From Dictyoglomus thermophilum H-6-12 (GTDB lineage Bacteria > Dictyoglomota > Dictyoglomia > Dictyoglomales > Dictyoglomaceae): 64,000 bases of DNA. Shown in pieces: positions 1 through 8,938 of this stretch. The stretch spans positions 682,001 through 746,000 of the forward strand of contig NC_011297.1 in the NCBI RefSeq assembly GCF_000020965.1, in the 5' to 3' direction. Made by a program: the position numbers and the translations under genes. The first letter of the stretch is position 1; every line of letters begins with the position of its first letter. The notes beneath the pieces are model-generated. The model did no database searches and had not been told where the DNA came from. It saw only the letters and a list, made by a program, of their open reading frames with translations.

Positions 1-1753
1 TCAAACTGAGAAGGTTTGGAGTATGGGTGAAGGAGAAAAACTTCCTGTTGCTTTTGTAGTTAATAAACTTGACAGGGAAAACTCGGACTTTTTTGAGGTA
101 GTTAAATCTATTCAGGAAAGATTTGGAAGTAAAGCTATTCCTATTTATATTCCCATAGGTAAAGAAGGTAATTTTAACGGTGTTATTGATTTGTTAGAAG
201 GCAAGGCTTATATATATAAAGATGAAAAAGGAGATGCTGAAGTTTCAGATATTCCCTCTGATTTAAAATCTGATTATGAAAAGCACAGACAACAGCTTAT
301 TGAGACCATAATAGAGTTTGATGAAGAACTTTTACAAAAGTACTTAGAAGGAGAAGAAATATCTGGAGATTTAATCCTTAAGACTCTAAAGGAGGCTTTT
401 AAAAATAGAGAGATCTTCCCTATTTTCCCTGTATCCTCTTTTAAAAATATTGGAGTTTCAAAACTTCTTGATGCTGTAGTTTCCTTCTTCCCAAGCCCTA
501 AAGAACGTCCTGCTCTTCCTATAGAAGATACAAAAACAGGAGAAACAAAGACCATATCTATTGGTGAGAAAAATGGGCTTTTAGCTTTTGTATTTAAGAC
601 TTCCGCTGATCCCTTTGTGGGTAAGATAAGTTATGTGAGGGTTATTTCTGGGGTTCTAAGACCAGATTCTAACTTATTCAATGTAAATAAAAGTGTACAA
701 GAGAAGATAGGAGGACTTTTCTTCCAAAGAGGAAAAAATCAAGAGCCTGCTACCGAGATAAATGCAGGCGATATTGGGGTTATTACTAAATTAAAGGAAA
801 CGTCTACAAACGAAACTTTGGGAGATAAAGATAATTCAGTAAAAGTTATTCCTGCTGAATTTCCTGAGCCAGTGTTTGCAGTAGCTGTAGTTCCTAAGTC
901 TAGAGCAGACGAGGATAGAATGAGTACTGCTATTGCTAGAATTCTTGATGAAGATCCTACTTTGAGAGTTCAGAGAAATATTGAGACCAATGAAACCTTA
1001 ATCTATGGCTTAGGAGATTCGCATCTTGAGGTAGTAGTTGAAAGAATGCAGAGAAAGTTTGGTGTTAATGTAACTCTTGGTACCCCTCAAGTGGCGTATA
1101 GGGAAACCATAAGAGCTACAGCAAAGGCAGAAGGAAAGGTTAAGAAACAAACAGGTGGAAGAGGCCAATATGGACATGTATGGCTCGAACTTGAACCTCT
1201 TCCAAGGGGTGCAGGATTTGAATTTGTAGATAAGATTGTAGGCGGAGTAGTACCAAAGAATTATATACCAGCGGTAGAAAAAGGTGTAAGAGAAACGATG
1301 GAAAAAGGTATTCTTGCTGGATATCCTATTGTAGATGTTAGGGTGACGTTGTTTGATGGATCTTATCATGAGGTGGACTCCTCAGATATGGCGTTTAAGA
1401 TTGCAGCTTCTAAAGCTTTCAAAAAAGGTTTCTTAGAAGCCAAACCTGTTCTTCTTGAACCAATAATGATGGTAGAGATAACAGCTCCCGATGAATATAC
1501 TGGAGATATAATTAGTGATTTAAACGGTAGAAGAGGAAAAGTAACCTCTATAGAGGCGTTAGGCAAATTGCAAGTGATAAAGGCTCTTGTTCCTCTTGCA
1601 GAAATGTTAAGATATTCTTCCGTATTAAAGTCTATAACTCAAGGAAGAGGATCATATTCTATGAAGTTTTCCCATTATGAAGAAGTTCCTGCAAAAATCC
1701 AAGAGGAAATAATTGCTAAAGCTAAACCTAGAGCTGAAGAAGAAGAGGAATGA
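1..1753 (+). CDS. Elongation factor G-like translational GTPase (3' part)
   Basis: The frame is open from base 2, so the gene starts outside the window and the ATG at 23 is internal. Visible are the G4 motif NKLD (bases 62-73), then EF-G domains II to V, with typical C-terminal signatures EYTGDIISDLNGRRG, VPLAEMLRYSS and ITQGRGSYSM. The G1-G3 motifs must lie upstream. EF-G proteins drive tRNA-mRNA translocation and ribosome recycling in the cytoplasm. Divergence across domains II-IV suggests one of the second EF-G types found in many thermophiles rather than the canonical fusA product, but this cannot be settled here. The acidic C-terminus ends in an ATGA overlap with the next gene, which indicates translational coupling. 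Confidence 0.9.
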   Translation, partial: QTEKVWSMGEGEKLPVAFVVNKLDRENSDFFEVVKSIQERFGSKAIPIYIPIGKEGNFNGVIDLLEGKAYIYKDEKGDAEVSDIPSDLKSDYEKHRQQLIETIIEFDEELLQKYLEGEEISGDLILKTLKEAFKNREIFPIFPVSSFKNIGVSKLLDAVVSFFPSPKERPALPIEDTKTGETKTISIGEKNGLLAFVFKTSADPFVGKISYVRVISGVLRPDSNLFNVNKSVQEKIGGLFFQRGKNQEPATEINAGDIGVITKLKETSTNETLGDKDNSVKVIPAEFPEPVFAVAVVPKSRADEDRMSTAIARILDEDPTLRVQRNIETNETLIYGLGDSHLEVVVERMQRKFGVNVTLGTPQVAYRETIRATAKAEGKVKKQTGGRGQYGHVWLELEPLPRGAGFEFVDKIVGGVVPKNYIPAVEKGVRETMEKGILAGYPIVDVRVTLFDGSYHEVDSSDMAFKIAASKAFKKGFLEAKPVLLEPIMMVEITAPDEYTGDIISDLNGRRGKVTSIEALGKLQVIKALVPLAEMLRYSSVLKSITQGRGSYSMKFSHYEEVPAKIQEEIIAKAKPRAEEEEE

Positions 1754-1962
1754 TAGAGAAGATCCAGGTTGGAGATATTTTAGAACTTCCTAAGAAGCAT
1801 CCTTGTGGTGGAAGCAGATGGATAGTGCTTTTTTCAGGGGTTGACATAAAACTTAAATGCGAAAAATGTGGAAGAATAGTAATGCTTCCTAGAATGGAGG
1901 TTAGGAGAAAAGCTAAAAAGGTGGGAGAAGTAAGTTTGGAGGAACTTTCGAAGTATGAATGA
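1750..1962 (+). CDS. DUF951 family small protein
   Basis: A 70-residue protein matching the DUF951 family in length and in the motifs HPCGG near residue 17, LKCEKCGRIVM near residue 36 and PRMEVRRK. The cysteines (CGG plus CEKC) look like a small zinc-binding unit, which is an inference. The function is not known to me; family members are commonly found next to translation genes. The start overlaps the EF-G stop by four bases, and its own end overlaps proB by eight, so the three genes form one tight operon. Confidence 0.8.
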   Translation: MIEKIQVGDILELPKKHPCGGSRWIVLFSGVDIKLKCEKCGRIVMLPRMEVRRKAKKVGEVSLEELSKYE

Positions 1963-3070
1963 TTGGAAAAGGATTGTGGTAAAAGTAGGTACTTCAAGTA
2001 TTACTGATGAGAGGGGAAATCCTTCTGGAGAAAAGATTTTGTCATTAGTTAGGGAATGTGTAAAACTTATGAGAGCTAATAAGGAGGTAGTGCTTGTATC
2101 GTCAGGTGCTATTGCCTCTGGCAGAGAAATAATGCAGAAGCTCTCTAAAAGGAAAGATCTTCCTGCAAAACAAGCTCTTTCGGCCGTTGGACAAGTAAGG
2201 TTGATGCAGTATTATTCTCAGCTTTTTTCTATATTTAAACAGCCTATTGCTCAAATACTTCTTACTGCAGAAGATCTCAGAGATAGGAAAAGGTATATAA
2301 ATATCTCTCAAACCTTCGAGACATTAATAGAAGAAAAAGTTGTACCAATTGTTAATGAGAACGATACAGTAGCTGTGGAAGAAATAAAAATAGGTGATAA
2401 CGATACTCTTTCGGCAAAGGTGGCTTGTGCTATTAATGCAGATCTTCTTGTAATCTTATCCGATGTGGAAGGATTGTATTCGGAAGATCCTAATTTATCA
2501 CCTAATGCTGTATTAATAAGAGATATCTATGAAATTGATGAAAAAATAGAGAAGATAGCTGGTCCAGGAAAAGGTACTGGTGGAATGTATACTAAAGTAC
2601 AAGCTGCTAAGATAGTAACAGAGGCGGGTATTCCTATGATTCTTGCAAAAGCAGATTTAGAAAATGTTCTTGAGAGAATAGTTCTAAAAAAAGAAAAAGT
2701 TGGAACGATGTTTTATCCAGTAGAGAGGCATCTAAATAGAAGGAAGCATTGGATGCTTTTTATGGCAAAACCTCAGGGAAAAGTATATATAGATGATGGG
2801 GCAAAAGATGCTCTATTGAAAAAGGGTAAAAGCTTGCTTCCTGTTGGAGTTAAAAAGATAGAAGGAGAATTTGTAAGAGGAGATACGGTAAGTATTTTAG
2901 ATCTTACTGGAGAAGAAATTGGACGTGGGATAACGAATTATGATAGTTCTGAATTGGAAAGGATAAAGGGTAAAAATACTGAGGAAATAAAAAATATTTT
3001 AGGTGAGGATTTTTACGAGGAAGTAATTCATAGAAATAACTTGGTATTAATAAACCGAGGGGACTCTTAA
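1955..3070 (+). CDS. proB: Glutamate 5-kinase
   Basis: Phosphorylates L-glutamate to glutamyl 5-phosphate, the first step of proline synthesis, in the cytoplasm. The 371 residues fit a full-length ProB: an amino-acid-kinase domain (about 1-260) with VKVGTSSI at the N-terminus, VSSGAIASG, NENDTV and the LSDVEGLY and GTGGMYTK motifs, followed by a C-terminal PUA domain (about 275-350) with DDGA and LLPVGVKKIEGEF. No proA is visible in the window. The start codon sits within the end of the DUF951 gene, and a terminator follows immediately. Confidence 0.95.
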   Translation: MNDWKRIVVKVGTSSITDERGNPSGEKILSLVRECVKLMRANKEVVLVSSGAIASGREIMQKLSKRKDLPAKQALSAVGQVRLMQYYSQLFSIFKQPIAQILLTAEDLRDRKRYINISQTFETLIEEKVVPIVNENDTVAVEEIKIGDNDTLSAKVACAINADLLVILSDVEGLYSEDPNLSPNAVLIRDIYEIDEKIEKIAGPGKGTGGMYTKVQAAKIVTEAGIPMILAKADLENVLERIVLKKEKVGTMFYPVERHLNRRKHWMLFMAKPQGKVYIDDGAKDALLKKGKSLLPVGVKKIEGEFVRGDTVSILDLTGEEIGRGITNYDSSELERIKGKNTEEIKNILGEDFYEEVIHRNNLVLINRGDS

Positions 3071-3085
3071 GAGTCCCCTTTTCTT
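3057..3085 (+). terminator. Rho-independent terminator after proB
   Basis: A perfect 20-base palindrome (GGGGACTCTT with AAGAGTCCCC, 3059-3078) overlaps the proB stop and is followed by TTTTCTTT. It ends the EF-G/DUF951/proB operon. The same hairpin lies downstream of the minus-strand tRNA-Ala and may help end that transcript too. Confidence 0.85.
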
Positions 3086-3095
3086 TACCATATTT

Positions 3096-3170
3096 TGGTG
3101 GAGGCGATGGGATTTGAACCCACGACCTCTTGCATGCGAAGCAAGCGCTCTCCCACTGAGCTACGCCCCC
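3096..3170 (-). tRNA. tRNA-Ala (anticodon CGC)
   Basis: The reverse complement folds as a 75-nt cloverleaf with encoded CCA: acceptor GGGGGCG/CGCCTCC, D stem GCTC/GAGC, anticodon stem CTTGC/GCAAG, loop TTCGCAT, and T loop TTCAAAT. The acceptor stem has a G3-U70 wobble pair, the universal alanine identity element. Position 34-36 reads CGC, so it decodes GCG. The gene stands alone between convergent proB and divergent efflux genes. Confidence 0.95.
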
Positions 3171-3201
3171 ATTTAATTATTTCTGTTAGATGTCTATTTA
3201 G

Positions 3202-3230
3202 TTTATAAGTGATAAAAGCCTTTTTGTCAA
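3202..3230 (-). promoter_or_regulatory. Sigma70-type promoter of tRNA-Ala
   Basis: On the minus strand TTGACA (3230-3225) and TATAAA (3207-3202) are separated by 17 bases. The expected start near 3195 lies about 25 bases before the tRNA 5' end. Confidence 0.8.
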
Positions 3231-3254
3231 ATGTTTTTAAAAGAAATAAAATTG

Positions 3255-3260
3255 TATAAT
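3255..3260 (+). promoter_or_regulatory. Candidate -10 box of the efflux operon
   Basis: A perfect TATAAT lies about 50 bases upstream of the ABC ATPase start. I see no convincing -35 at 16-18 bases, so this is a weaker promoter call. Confidence 0.45.
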
Positions 3261-3310
3261 GTACCGTCTTAATAAAAAGAATCTTTCCTAGAAAGGATGT
3301 GAGAGAGAAA

Positions 3311-4018
3311 ATGGATGATATTTTTGTTTTAGAAAATGTGGTAAAGATATATAAAATGGATGGTGTAGAGACAGTAGCGCTGAATGGGGTTTCTTTAAGG
3401 GTAAAAAGAGGAGAATTCATAGCAATAATGGGGCCGTCTGGTTCGGGTAAATCTACCATGATGCATCTTATGGGTTGTCTTGATAGACCTACGTCAGGCA
3501 AGATTTATTTTGAGGGAAAAGATGTATCTCAACTTTCTGATGATGAACTTGCAGAGATAAGGAATAAGAAAATAGGCTTTGTCTTTCAGAGCTTCTATCT
3601 TCTTCCTCGTTATGATGCCATTCAAAACGTAGAACTCCCTCTTATATATAGAGGGGTTCCTCCTAAGGAGAGAAAAGAGAAGGCAAAATTAATGCTTGAG
3701 AGAATGGGGCTTGGAGATAGATTACATCACAGGCCGACTCAGCTTTCAGGGGGACAGCAACAAAGGGTTGCTATTGCAAGAGCTTTGATTGTAGATCCTG
3801 TAGTTCTTCTTGCTGATGAGCCTACAGGAAATTTAGATTCAAAGTCCAGTCATGAAATAATGGAGCTTATCAGTAAACTTCATAAAGAGGAGAATTTAAC
3901 TATTATACTTGTTACTCACGAGATTGATATTGCAAGTTATGCTGAAAAGATTGTTAGAATGCAAGATGGCAAGATAGTAGATATTGAGGATAAGAAGAGG
4001 GAGAAAAGCCATGTTTAG
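3311..4018 (+). CDS. MacB/LolD-type ABC transporter ATP-binding protein
   Basis: ATPase that powers the permease encoded at 7710. It has Walker A GPSGSGKST, Q-loop FVFQSFYLL, signature LSGGQQQRVAIARAL, Walker B VVLLADEPTGNLD and the H-loop VTHE, in the arrangement typical of the MacB/LolD/FtsE group. A GTG at 3299 in the same frame would add four residues, but it abuts the AAAGGA motif; ATG 3311 is preferred, though its spacing of 13 is a little long. This is the first gene of a six-gene run (ATPase, two TolC-like proteins, adaptor, permease, small exported protein), so it very likely serves a MacAB-type tripartite efflux pump. Confidence 0.92.
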   Translation: MDDIFVLENVVKIYKMDGVETVALNGVSLRVKRGEFIAIMGPSGSGKSTMMHLMGCLDRPTSGKIYFEGKDVSQLSDDELAEIRNKKIGFVFQSFYLLPRYDAIQNVELPLIYRGVPPKERKEKAKLMLERMGLGDRLHHRPTQLSGGQQQRVAIARALIVDPVVLLADEPTGNLDSKSSHEIMELISKLHKEENLTIILVTHEIDIASYAEKIVRMQDGKIVDIEDKKREKSHV

Positions 4019-5354
4019 GAAACTTATGTTTTCTCTTTTTATAATTTTTTTGTTACTTACAACTTTTGTCTTTGCCGAGGATTATTTAACTCTCGAGGAT
4101 CTGAAGCCTTTGCTGACTAATTCTCCTCTCTATAAGATCTATCAAGCACAATATAATAGTAGCTTACAAGAATATTATCTTGCTTATTCTAGTTTAAAAC
4201 CACAACTTTCTTTACAGATATCCTATAATCAAGGGGAAACAAGTGTAACCTTAAATAATGTTACTTCTACAAGCGAATCAAAATCGGGAAATTTATCCTT
4301 AAATTTTTCTCAAATTCTTTTTACAAAAGGACAGGCGGGTATAAATGTAAAACTGGCTGAGTTAAATTTAGAACAAGCAAAGAACGATTTCAAGAATAAT
4401 GTTCAAAATTTATACTATCAATTTTTGCAAAACTTTTATAACCTATATCTTGCCCAGGAACAGCTAAAAATATATGAGGAGAGTTACAAACTTGCTAAGA
4501 GGCAAGAAGAAGTAGCAGAGAAACAATTCAAAGATGGTCTAATAAATGAGATTAGTTTTATGGATTATAAGCAAAAAGCAAAACTTGCAGAGATAAATTA
4601 TAATTCTGCAAAGAATAATTTAGAATTAAGTTATAAATCTCTTGAAAATCTTTTAGGCAAAACCCTTCCACGAAAACCTGTAAAACTTGGTGTAAAATAT
4701 GAGCCTGTTACCTATTCCTACGATGAGTTAATATCAAGGTTATATTCCAATAATTTGACCATTAAAAATTCCAAGCTTGATATTGAGAAAGCCAAGATAA
4801 ATCTTGAAAAATCTAATATTCCTCCTTGGAATATCTCTGTCAGTGGAAGTTTTACTTCAGGGAATACTACTTATGCTTTATCTTTTGATACTCAGAATTA
4901 TGTCCTTAATACTTCAATAAATCCAAGTTGGAGTACCTCGCAAAAAAATAGTAGTGAAAACATATGGAACTTTAGAATTTCTTTCAGTACACCTATATTA
5001 GATGGTGGTAGTAAAAATATTAGTAAAAATCAGGCTCAACTTTCTTTAGAGAGCTCTCAAATAAATTATGATAAGACTAAAAAAGACGTAGAGCTTAGTT
5101 TTTTGAAAACTTACTATAATCTTTTAATAGCTCAAGAGAGCATAAAACAGAAAGAGCTTGTTCTGGAACAAAAGAAAGCTAATTTAGAGGCTCAAAAAAT
5201 AAGATATAATCTTGGTTTGATCACGGATCTTGATCTTAAAAATTATGAAATTGATTATATGCAGGCAAATTACGATCTTGAAAGTTCAATCTTGAATTTT
5301 AATCTCCAGAAAGTTCAACTGTTTATTCTTTTAGGAGATTTGGAGGTGAACTAA
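4011..5354 (+). CDS. TolC-family outer-membrane efflux protein
   Basis: 447 residues with a signal peptide ending near TFVFA|ED (residues 1-22). The TolC two-repeat pattern is clear: long helices rich in Ala, Gln, Asn and Lys interrupted by two beta-rich segments, about 60-100 (QLSLQISYN) and about 270-330 (ISVSGSFTSG, RISFSTPILDGG), which form the outer-membrane barrel. It should be the exit duct for the pump encoded around it. The ATG at 4011, eight bases inside the end of the ATPase gene, has a good ribosome site (AGAGGGAG) and begins the signal peptide; in-frame extension upstream would spoil that peptide. Confidence 0.88.
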   Translation: MFRKLMFSLFIIFLLLTTFVFAEDYLTLEDLKPLLTNSPLYKIYQAQYNSSLQEYYLAYSSLKPQLSLQISYNQGETSVTLNNVTSTSESKSGNLSLNFSQILFTKGQAGINVKLAELNLEQAKNDFKNNVQNLYYQFLQNFYNLYLAQEQLKIYEESYKLAKRQEEVAEKQFKDGLINEISFMDYKQKAKLAEINYNSAKNNLELSYKSLENLLGKTLPRKPVKLGVKYEPVTYSYDELISRLYSNNLTIKNSKLDIEKAKINLEKSNIPPWNISVSGSFTSGNTTYALSFDTQNYVLNTSINPSWSTSQKNSSENIWNFRISFSTPILDGGSKNISKNQAQLSLESSQINYDKTKKDVELSFLKTYYNLLIAQESIKQKELVLEQKKANLEAQKIRYNLGLITDLDLKNYEIDYMQANYDLESSILNFNLQKVQLFILLGDLEVN

Positions 5355-5357
5355 TCT

Positions 5358-6389
5358 ATGTTTAAAAAATTTTTTATAGTTTTTATGTCTCTTGTTTTAT
5401 TGTGTTCTATATCTTTTTCTCAAGAGAAAAAAATATTGTCTATTGAAGAGGCTATAGACATTGCGTTGAAAAATAATGGGGATCTTCTAATAGCGAAGAT
5501 TAACTTAGACAATGCTTCTCTCGATTATGAAAATAAGAAGAAAGATCCTACTACTTTGGTATTAGCCTTGAAACAATCTGAACTAAGTTTAAACCTTGAG
5601 AAAGTTAGATATGAAAATACCAAATTACAAGTCATGCAAAGTGTAAGGAATGCATATTTTAATGTTTTAGAGGCACAAGCTCAAGTTAGATTAAATGAAA
5701 AGCAATTGACTTATTATGAAGAGGTTTTTAATGCTACAAAAGCAAAATATCAGGTGGGAAATGCTACCGCAACTGATGTGAGTCAAGCTGAGTTAAACTA
5801 TCTGTCTGCGGTGAATTCTTTAAAAACTGCCCAAAATAATTTAACAATATATTGGAGCCAATTTTGGCAAACTCTTGGAATATCACCTATGGAGGGTGTG
5901 ACTCTAAAAGAGCCTGAATTAAAATCATTCAGTTTTAATTTTGATGAATTGTTTAACATAGCTAAAGACAATCTTCCTTCTTTAGTGCAGGCTAAAAATA
6001 ATGTTGAACTTTATGAACTTCAGGTCAAACTTTATGACAACGATTATACACCTAAGGCCACATTGATATCTGCAAAGAACTCTCTTGAAAGTGCAAAAAA
6101 ATCTTATGAACAATCTTTAAATAATGCAAAAGTAACTATTGCTCAAAGATTAGAACAGCTTAATGCAAGTCTAAAGGACTTAGAAATTCAACAAAAAAAT
6201 TTAGATCTTGCTAAAGAAAATTACAAGATAGCACAACTTAAGTTTGATGCTGGTTTAATAACAAAAATTGATCTAATGAGTGCTGAAATAAACATCATAA
6301 AGGCTGAAAATAATTACTATTCTTCTCTCCATAATTATTGGAAAAATTTAGACAGTCTATCATTGGCTATAGGGAAAGCTCTTTATTAG
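5358..6389 (+). CDS. Short TolC-like protein lacking the barrel segments
   Basis: 343 residues with a signal peptide (to about CSISFS|QE) and a TolC-like start (SIEEAIDIALKNN). The helical repeats align by pattern with the preceding TolC protein, including AKYQVGNATATDVSQAE and AQLKFDAGLITKIDLMSAE. At the two places where TolC proteins carry beta strands (near residues 59 and 226), the chain passes directly from helix to helix through KKDPTT and DNDYTPKAT. The length deficit of about 104 residues matches loss of both beta segments. It may be a periplasmic helical-barrel partner of the full-length TolC rather than a pore; this is inference. It sits three bases after the first TolC gene. Confidence 0.8.
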   Translation: MFKKFFIVFMSLVLLCSISFSQEKKILSIEEAIDIALKNNGDLLIAKINLDNASLDYENKKKDPTTLVLALKQSELSLNLEKVRYENTKLQVMQSVRNAYFNVLEAQAQVRLNEKQLTYYEEVFNATKAKYQVGNATATDVSQAELNYLSAVNSLKTAQNNLTIYWSQFWQTLGISPMEGVTLKEPELKSFSFNFDELFNIAKDNLPSLVQAKNNVELYELQVKLYDNDYTPKATLISAKNSLESAKKSYEQSLNNAKVTIAQRLEQLNASLKDLEIQQKNLDLAKENYKIAQLKFDAGLITKIDLMSAEINIIKAENNYYSSLHNYWKNLDSLSLAIGKALY

Positions 6390-6404
6390 TTGGAGGTTGA
6401 AATT

Positions 6405-7700
6405 ATGAAAAGGAAATTATTTATTATCTTTGTAATTTTGATTCTAGTAGGGGTTGGACTTTGGTGGGGATTTGGAAGAACAAACAAAGGTAATAAAAAT
6501 AATGTTACTCTTAATACCTATACAGTAAGAAGGGGAGATTTAACTATTACTGTTTCTGGGAGTGGGATTTTAGAAGCTGAGAGAAGCCTTGATATAACAA
6601 GTAAGGTCTCAGGCACAGTGATATATGTAGTTGAAGAAGGTAAAAGGGTTAAAGAAGGTGATGTTTTAGTAAAAATTGATCCAACAGACTATCAGAATGC
6701 TTATCAGCAAGCTTTAATTGCTTATGAGAATTATGAAAATTCTTATGAACAAGCTAAGTTAAATTATGAGACTCAGAAAAGACAACTTGAGAAAAATTTG
6801 AAAGACGCACAAATAACTAGAGATAATGCATATATAGAATATCAAAATGCTAAAAATAATCTTGAAAGGATCGAAGAATTATTTAAAAAAGGTTTTGCTT
6901 CCCAAAGTGATTTAGATACAGCAAAATTCAATTTTGAAAAGGCAAAGAATTCTTTAACTCAAGCAGAGTCTAATCTAAAATTGGTAAAGGAAAACTATGA
7001 CAGCCAATTAAAAAGTTTACAAAAAGAACTTGAAGCAAGTAAACTTTCTTTGGAAAAGGCTAAGATAGATCTTTCGAACGCTAAAAGAAATTTAGAAAAT
7101 ACTATAATTAAAGCTCCCTTTTCAGGGATTGTAGCAAATGTAAACGTTGTTAAAGGCCAAAATATATCTTCAAATACGGTATTGATGACTCTTCTTGATA
7201 CTAAAAATGTGGAACTTTCTCTTGAGGTAGATGAAACAGATATTGGCAAGGTTTCAGTAGGTCTTCCTGTAAGAATCTCCTTGGATGCTTTTCCTGATGA
7301 AGAATTTGAAGGTAAGGTTATTAGGATATCTCCTACAGCTACCATTTCTAATAATATTCCTATTTTTAAGGTAAGGGTCAGAATTCCTAATGAAGATTTA
7401 AGATTAAAGGTAGGAATGAGTGCCGATGGAGATATCATTCTTTTAGAAAGAAAGAATGTTCTTCTTGTTCCTCTAAAGGCTGTGAAAAAGACAGAAAGAA
7501 GAAGTTATGTGGAAGTATTGAAGCCAAATGGAGAAAGGGAACTGGTTAGGGTAACTCTCGGAGAAGATGATGGGACAAATGTAGTGGTTGAAAGTGGATT
7601 AAAGGAAGGAGATATAGTAATTCTTCCATCTTCAAGTACCACTTCTACCAGTAGAAATCAACAAGTTCAAATGAGAATTCCTGGAGTGCCTTTGAGGTAG
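6405..7700 (+). CDS. Efflux periplasmic adaptor (MacA/HlyD family)
   Basis: Membrane-fusion protein linking the inner-membrane permease to the TolC duct. It has an N-terminal membrane anchor (about 4-24), a first lipoyl half (VSGTVIYVVEEGKRVKEGDVL), a long coiled-coil hairpin (about 95-230), a second lipoyl half (IKAPFSGIVANVNVVKGQNI), a beta-barrel domain and a membrane-proximal domain (ESGLKEGDIVILP). The ATG at 6405 lies eight bases after GGAGG; the in-frame TTG at 6390 overlaps that site and is rejected. It directly precedes the permease gene. Confidence 0.92.
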   Translation: MKRKLFIIFVILILVGVGLWWGFGRTNKGNKNNVTLNTYTVRRGDLTITVSGSGILEAERSLDITSKVSGTVIYVVEEGKRVKEGDVLVKIDPTDYQNAYQQALIAYENYENSYEQAKLNYETQKRQLEKNLKDAQITRDNAYIEYQNAKNNLERIEELFKKGFASQSDLDTAKFNFEKAKNSLTQAESNLKLVKENYDSQLKSLQKELEASKLSLEKAKIDLSNAKRNLENTIIKAPFSGIVANVNVVKGQNISSNTVLMTLLDTKNVELSLEVDETDIGKVSVGLPVRISLDAFPDEEFEGKVIRISPTATISNNIPIFKVRVRIPNEDLRLKVGMSADGDIILLERKNVLLVPLKAVKKTERRSYVEVLKPNGERELVRVTLGEDDGTNVVVESGLKEGDIVILPSSSTTSTSRNQQVQMRIPGVPLR

Positions 7701-7709
7701 GTGAAAGAT

Positions 7710-8927
7710 ATGATCTTAGAACTTATAAAAATGGCTATTAATAATTTTAATACAAATAAATTAAGGACATTTCTTACTACTTTAGGGATAATCATTGGTG
7801 TTGCTGCCGTGGTCACACTAATGTCCTTAGGAGAAGGAACTAAGGTTACAATTGAGAGGCAGTTTACCTCTTTAGGATCAAATCTCTTGACAGTTTTCCC
7901 GAGATTTGGAAGAGGAGTAGGGCTTGTAAGAGGTACTCCGAGAAGTTCAATTACCAATGATGATTATGAAGCTTTGTTAAAGGAATTAGACCTAAGTAAG
8001 ATTGTAGCAATAGTTCCTTATACCTCTAGAAATGTTCAGGTTAAATATAAGGCTCAGAATACAAATACACAAGTGATTGGTACATCTCCTGAGTATTTAA
8101 ATTTGAGGGAAATTAAAGTGGCTAGTGGAGATTTCTTTTCTGAAGAAGAATATAAGGGAAGTAAAAGGGTTGCAGTTTTGGGATCCTCTGTTGCAGAGAC
8201 ATTATTTGATAATGAAGATCCTATTGGGCAAAGTATAAAAATTTCGGGTATTACTTTCAAAGTTATAGGGGTACTTGAACCTCAGGGTCAACTTGGTGGT
8301 TTTGCTAATCTTGATGATATGATATTTATTCCTTTGACTACTTTTCAAAGGAAAATTCAGGGAGGGAATTATTTAAACAGTATCTATGTATCCGCAGTAA
8401 GTCCCGATGTAATGAATGATTTACAATCTAAAATAGAGGAGATTTTAAGGAAAAAACATAAAATAACAGATCCTAATAATGATGATTTTGTAGTTCAAAA
8501 TCAATTAACTATCCTTTCTTCATTGAACCAATCAATGCAGACTTTGACTTTGTTCTTGGCAGGAATTGCTGCTATTTCTCTTCTTGTAGGAGGAATAGGA
8601 ATAATGAATATTATGCTTGTGAATGTAACGGAAAGAATAAGAGAGATAGGTATAAGGAAGGCTGTTGGGGCAAAGGCAAGATATATCCTATATCAGTTTT
8701 TAATCGAGTCAGTTATTGTATCTGTTGCTGGTGGTATATTAGGGATACTTTTGGGAATTGTATTATCTCAAGTTATAAAATCTTTTTCAGGTCTTTCTGC
8801 TGTTGTAACTTTATATCCTGTGGTACTTTCCTTTACTGTTTCTGCACTCGTAGGAATTTTCTTTGGATACTATCCTGCTTATAGGGCTTCTAAATTAAAT
8901 CCTATCGATGCCTTAAGATATGAATAA
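7710..8927 (+). CDS. MacB-like ABC transporter permease (FtsX fold)
   Basis: About 405 residues: a first membrane helix (NKLRTFLTTLGIIIGVAAVV), a large periplasmic MacB_PCD domain (about 50-270), then three C-terminal helices of the FtsX domain (IAAISLLVGGIGIMNIMLV, IREIGIRKAVGA, and the ending PAYRASKLNPIDALRYE). It pairs with the separate ATPase at 3311, unlike E. coli MacB in which both are fused. MacB-type pumps work by mechanotransmission and expel substrates from the periplasm; the substrate here is unknown. ATG 7710 has AGGTGA five bases upstream and is preferred over GTG 7701. Confidence 0.92.
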   Translation: MILELIKMAINNFNTNKLRTFLTTLGIIIGVAAVVTLMSLGEGTKVTIERQFTSLGSNLLTVFPRFGRGVGLVRGTPRSSITNDDYEALLKELDLSKIVAIVPYTSRNVQVKYKAQNTNTQVIGTSPEYLNLREIKVASGDFFSEEEYKGSKRVAVLGSSVAETLFDNEDPIGQSIKISGITFKVIGVLEPQGQLGGFANLDDMIFIPLTTFQRKIQGGNYLNSIYVSAVSPDVMNDLQSKIEEILRKKHKITDPNNDDFVVQNQLTILSSLNQSMQTLTLFLAGIAAISLLVGGIGIMNIMLVNVTERIREIGIRKAVGAKARYILYQFLIESVIVSVAGGILGILLGIVLSQVIKSFSGLSAVVTLYPVVLSFTVSALVGIFFGYYPAYRASKLNPIDALRYE

Positions 8928-8938
8928 GGGGGATAAAA

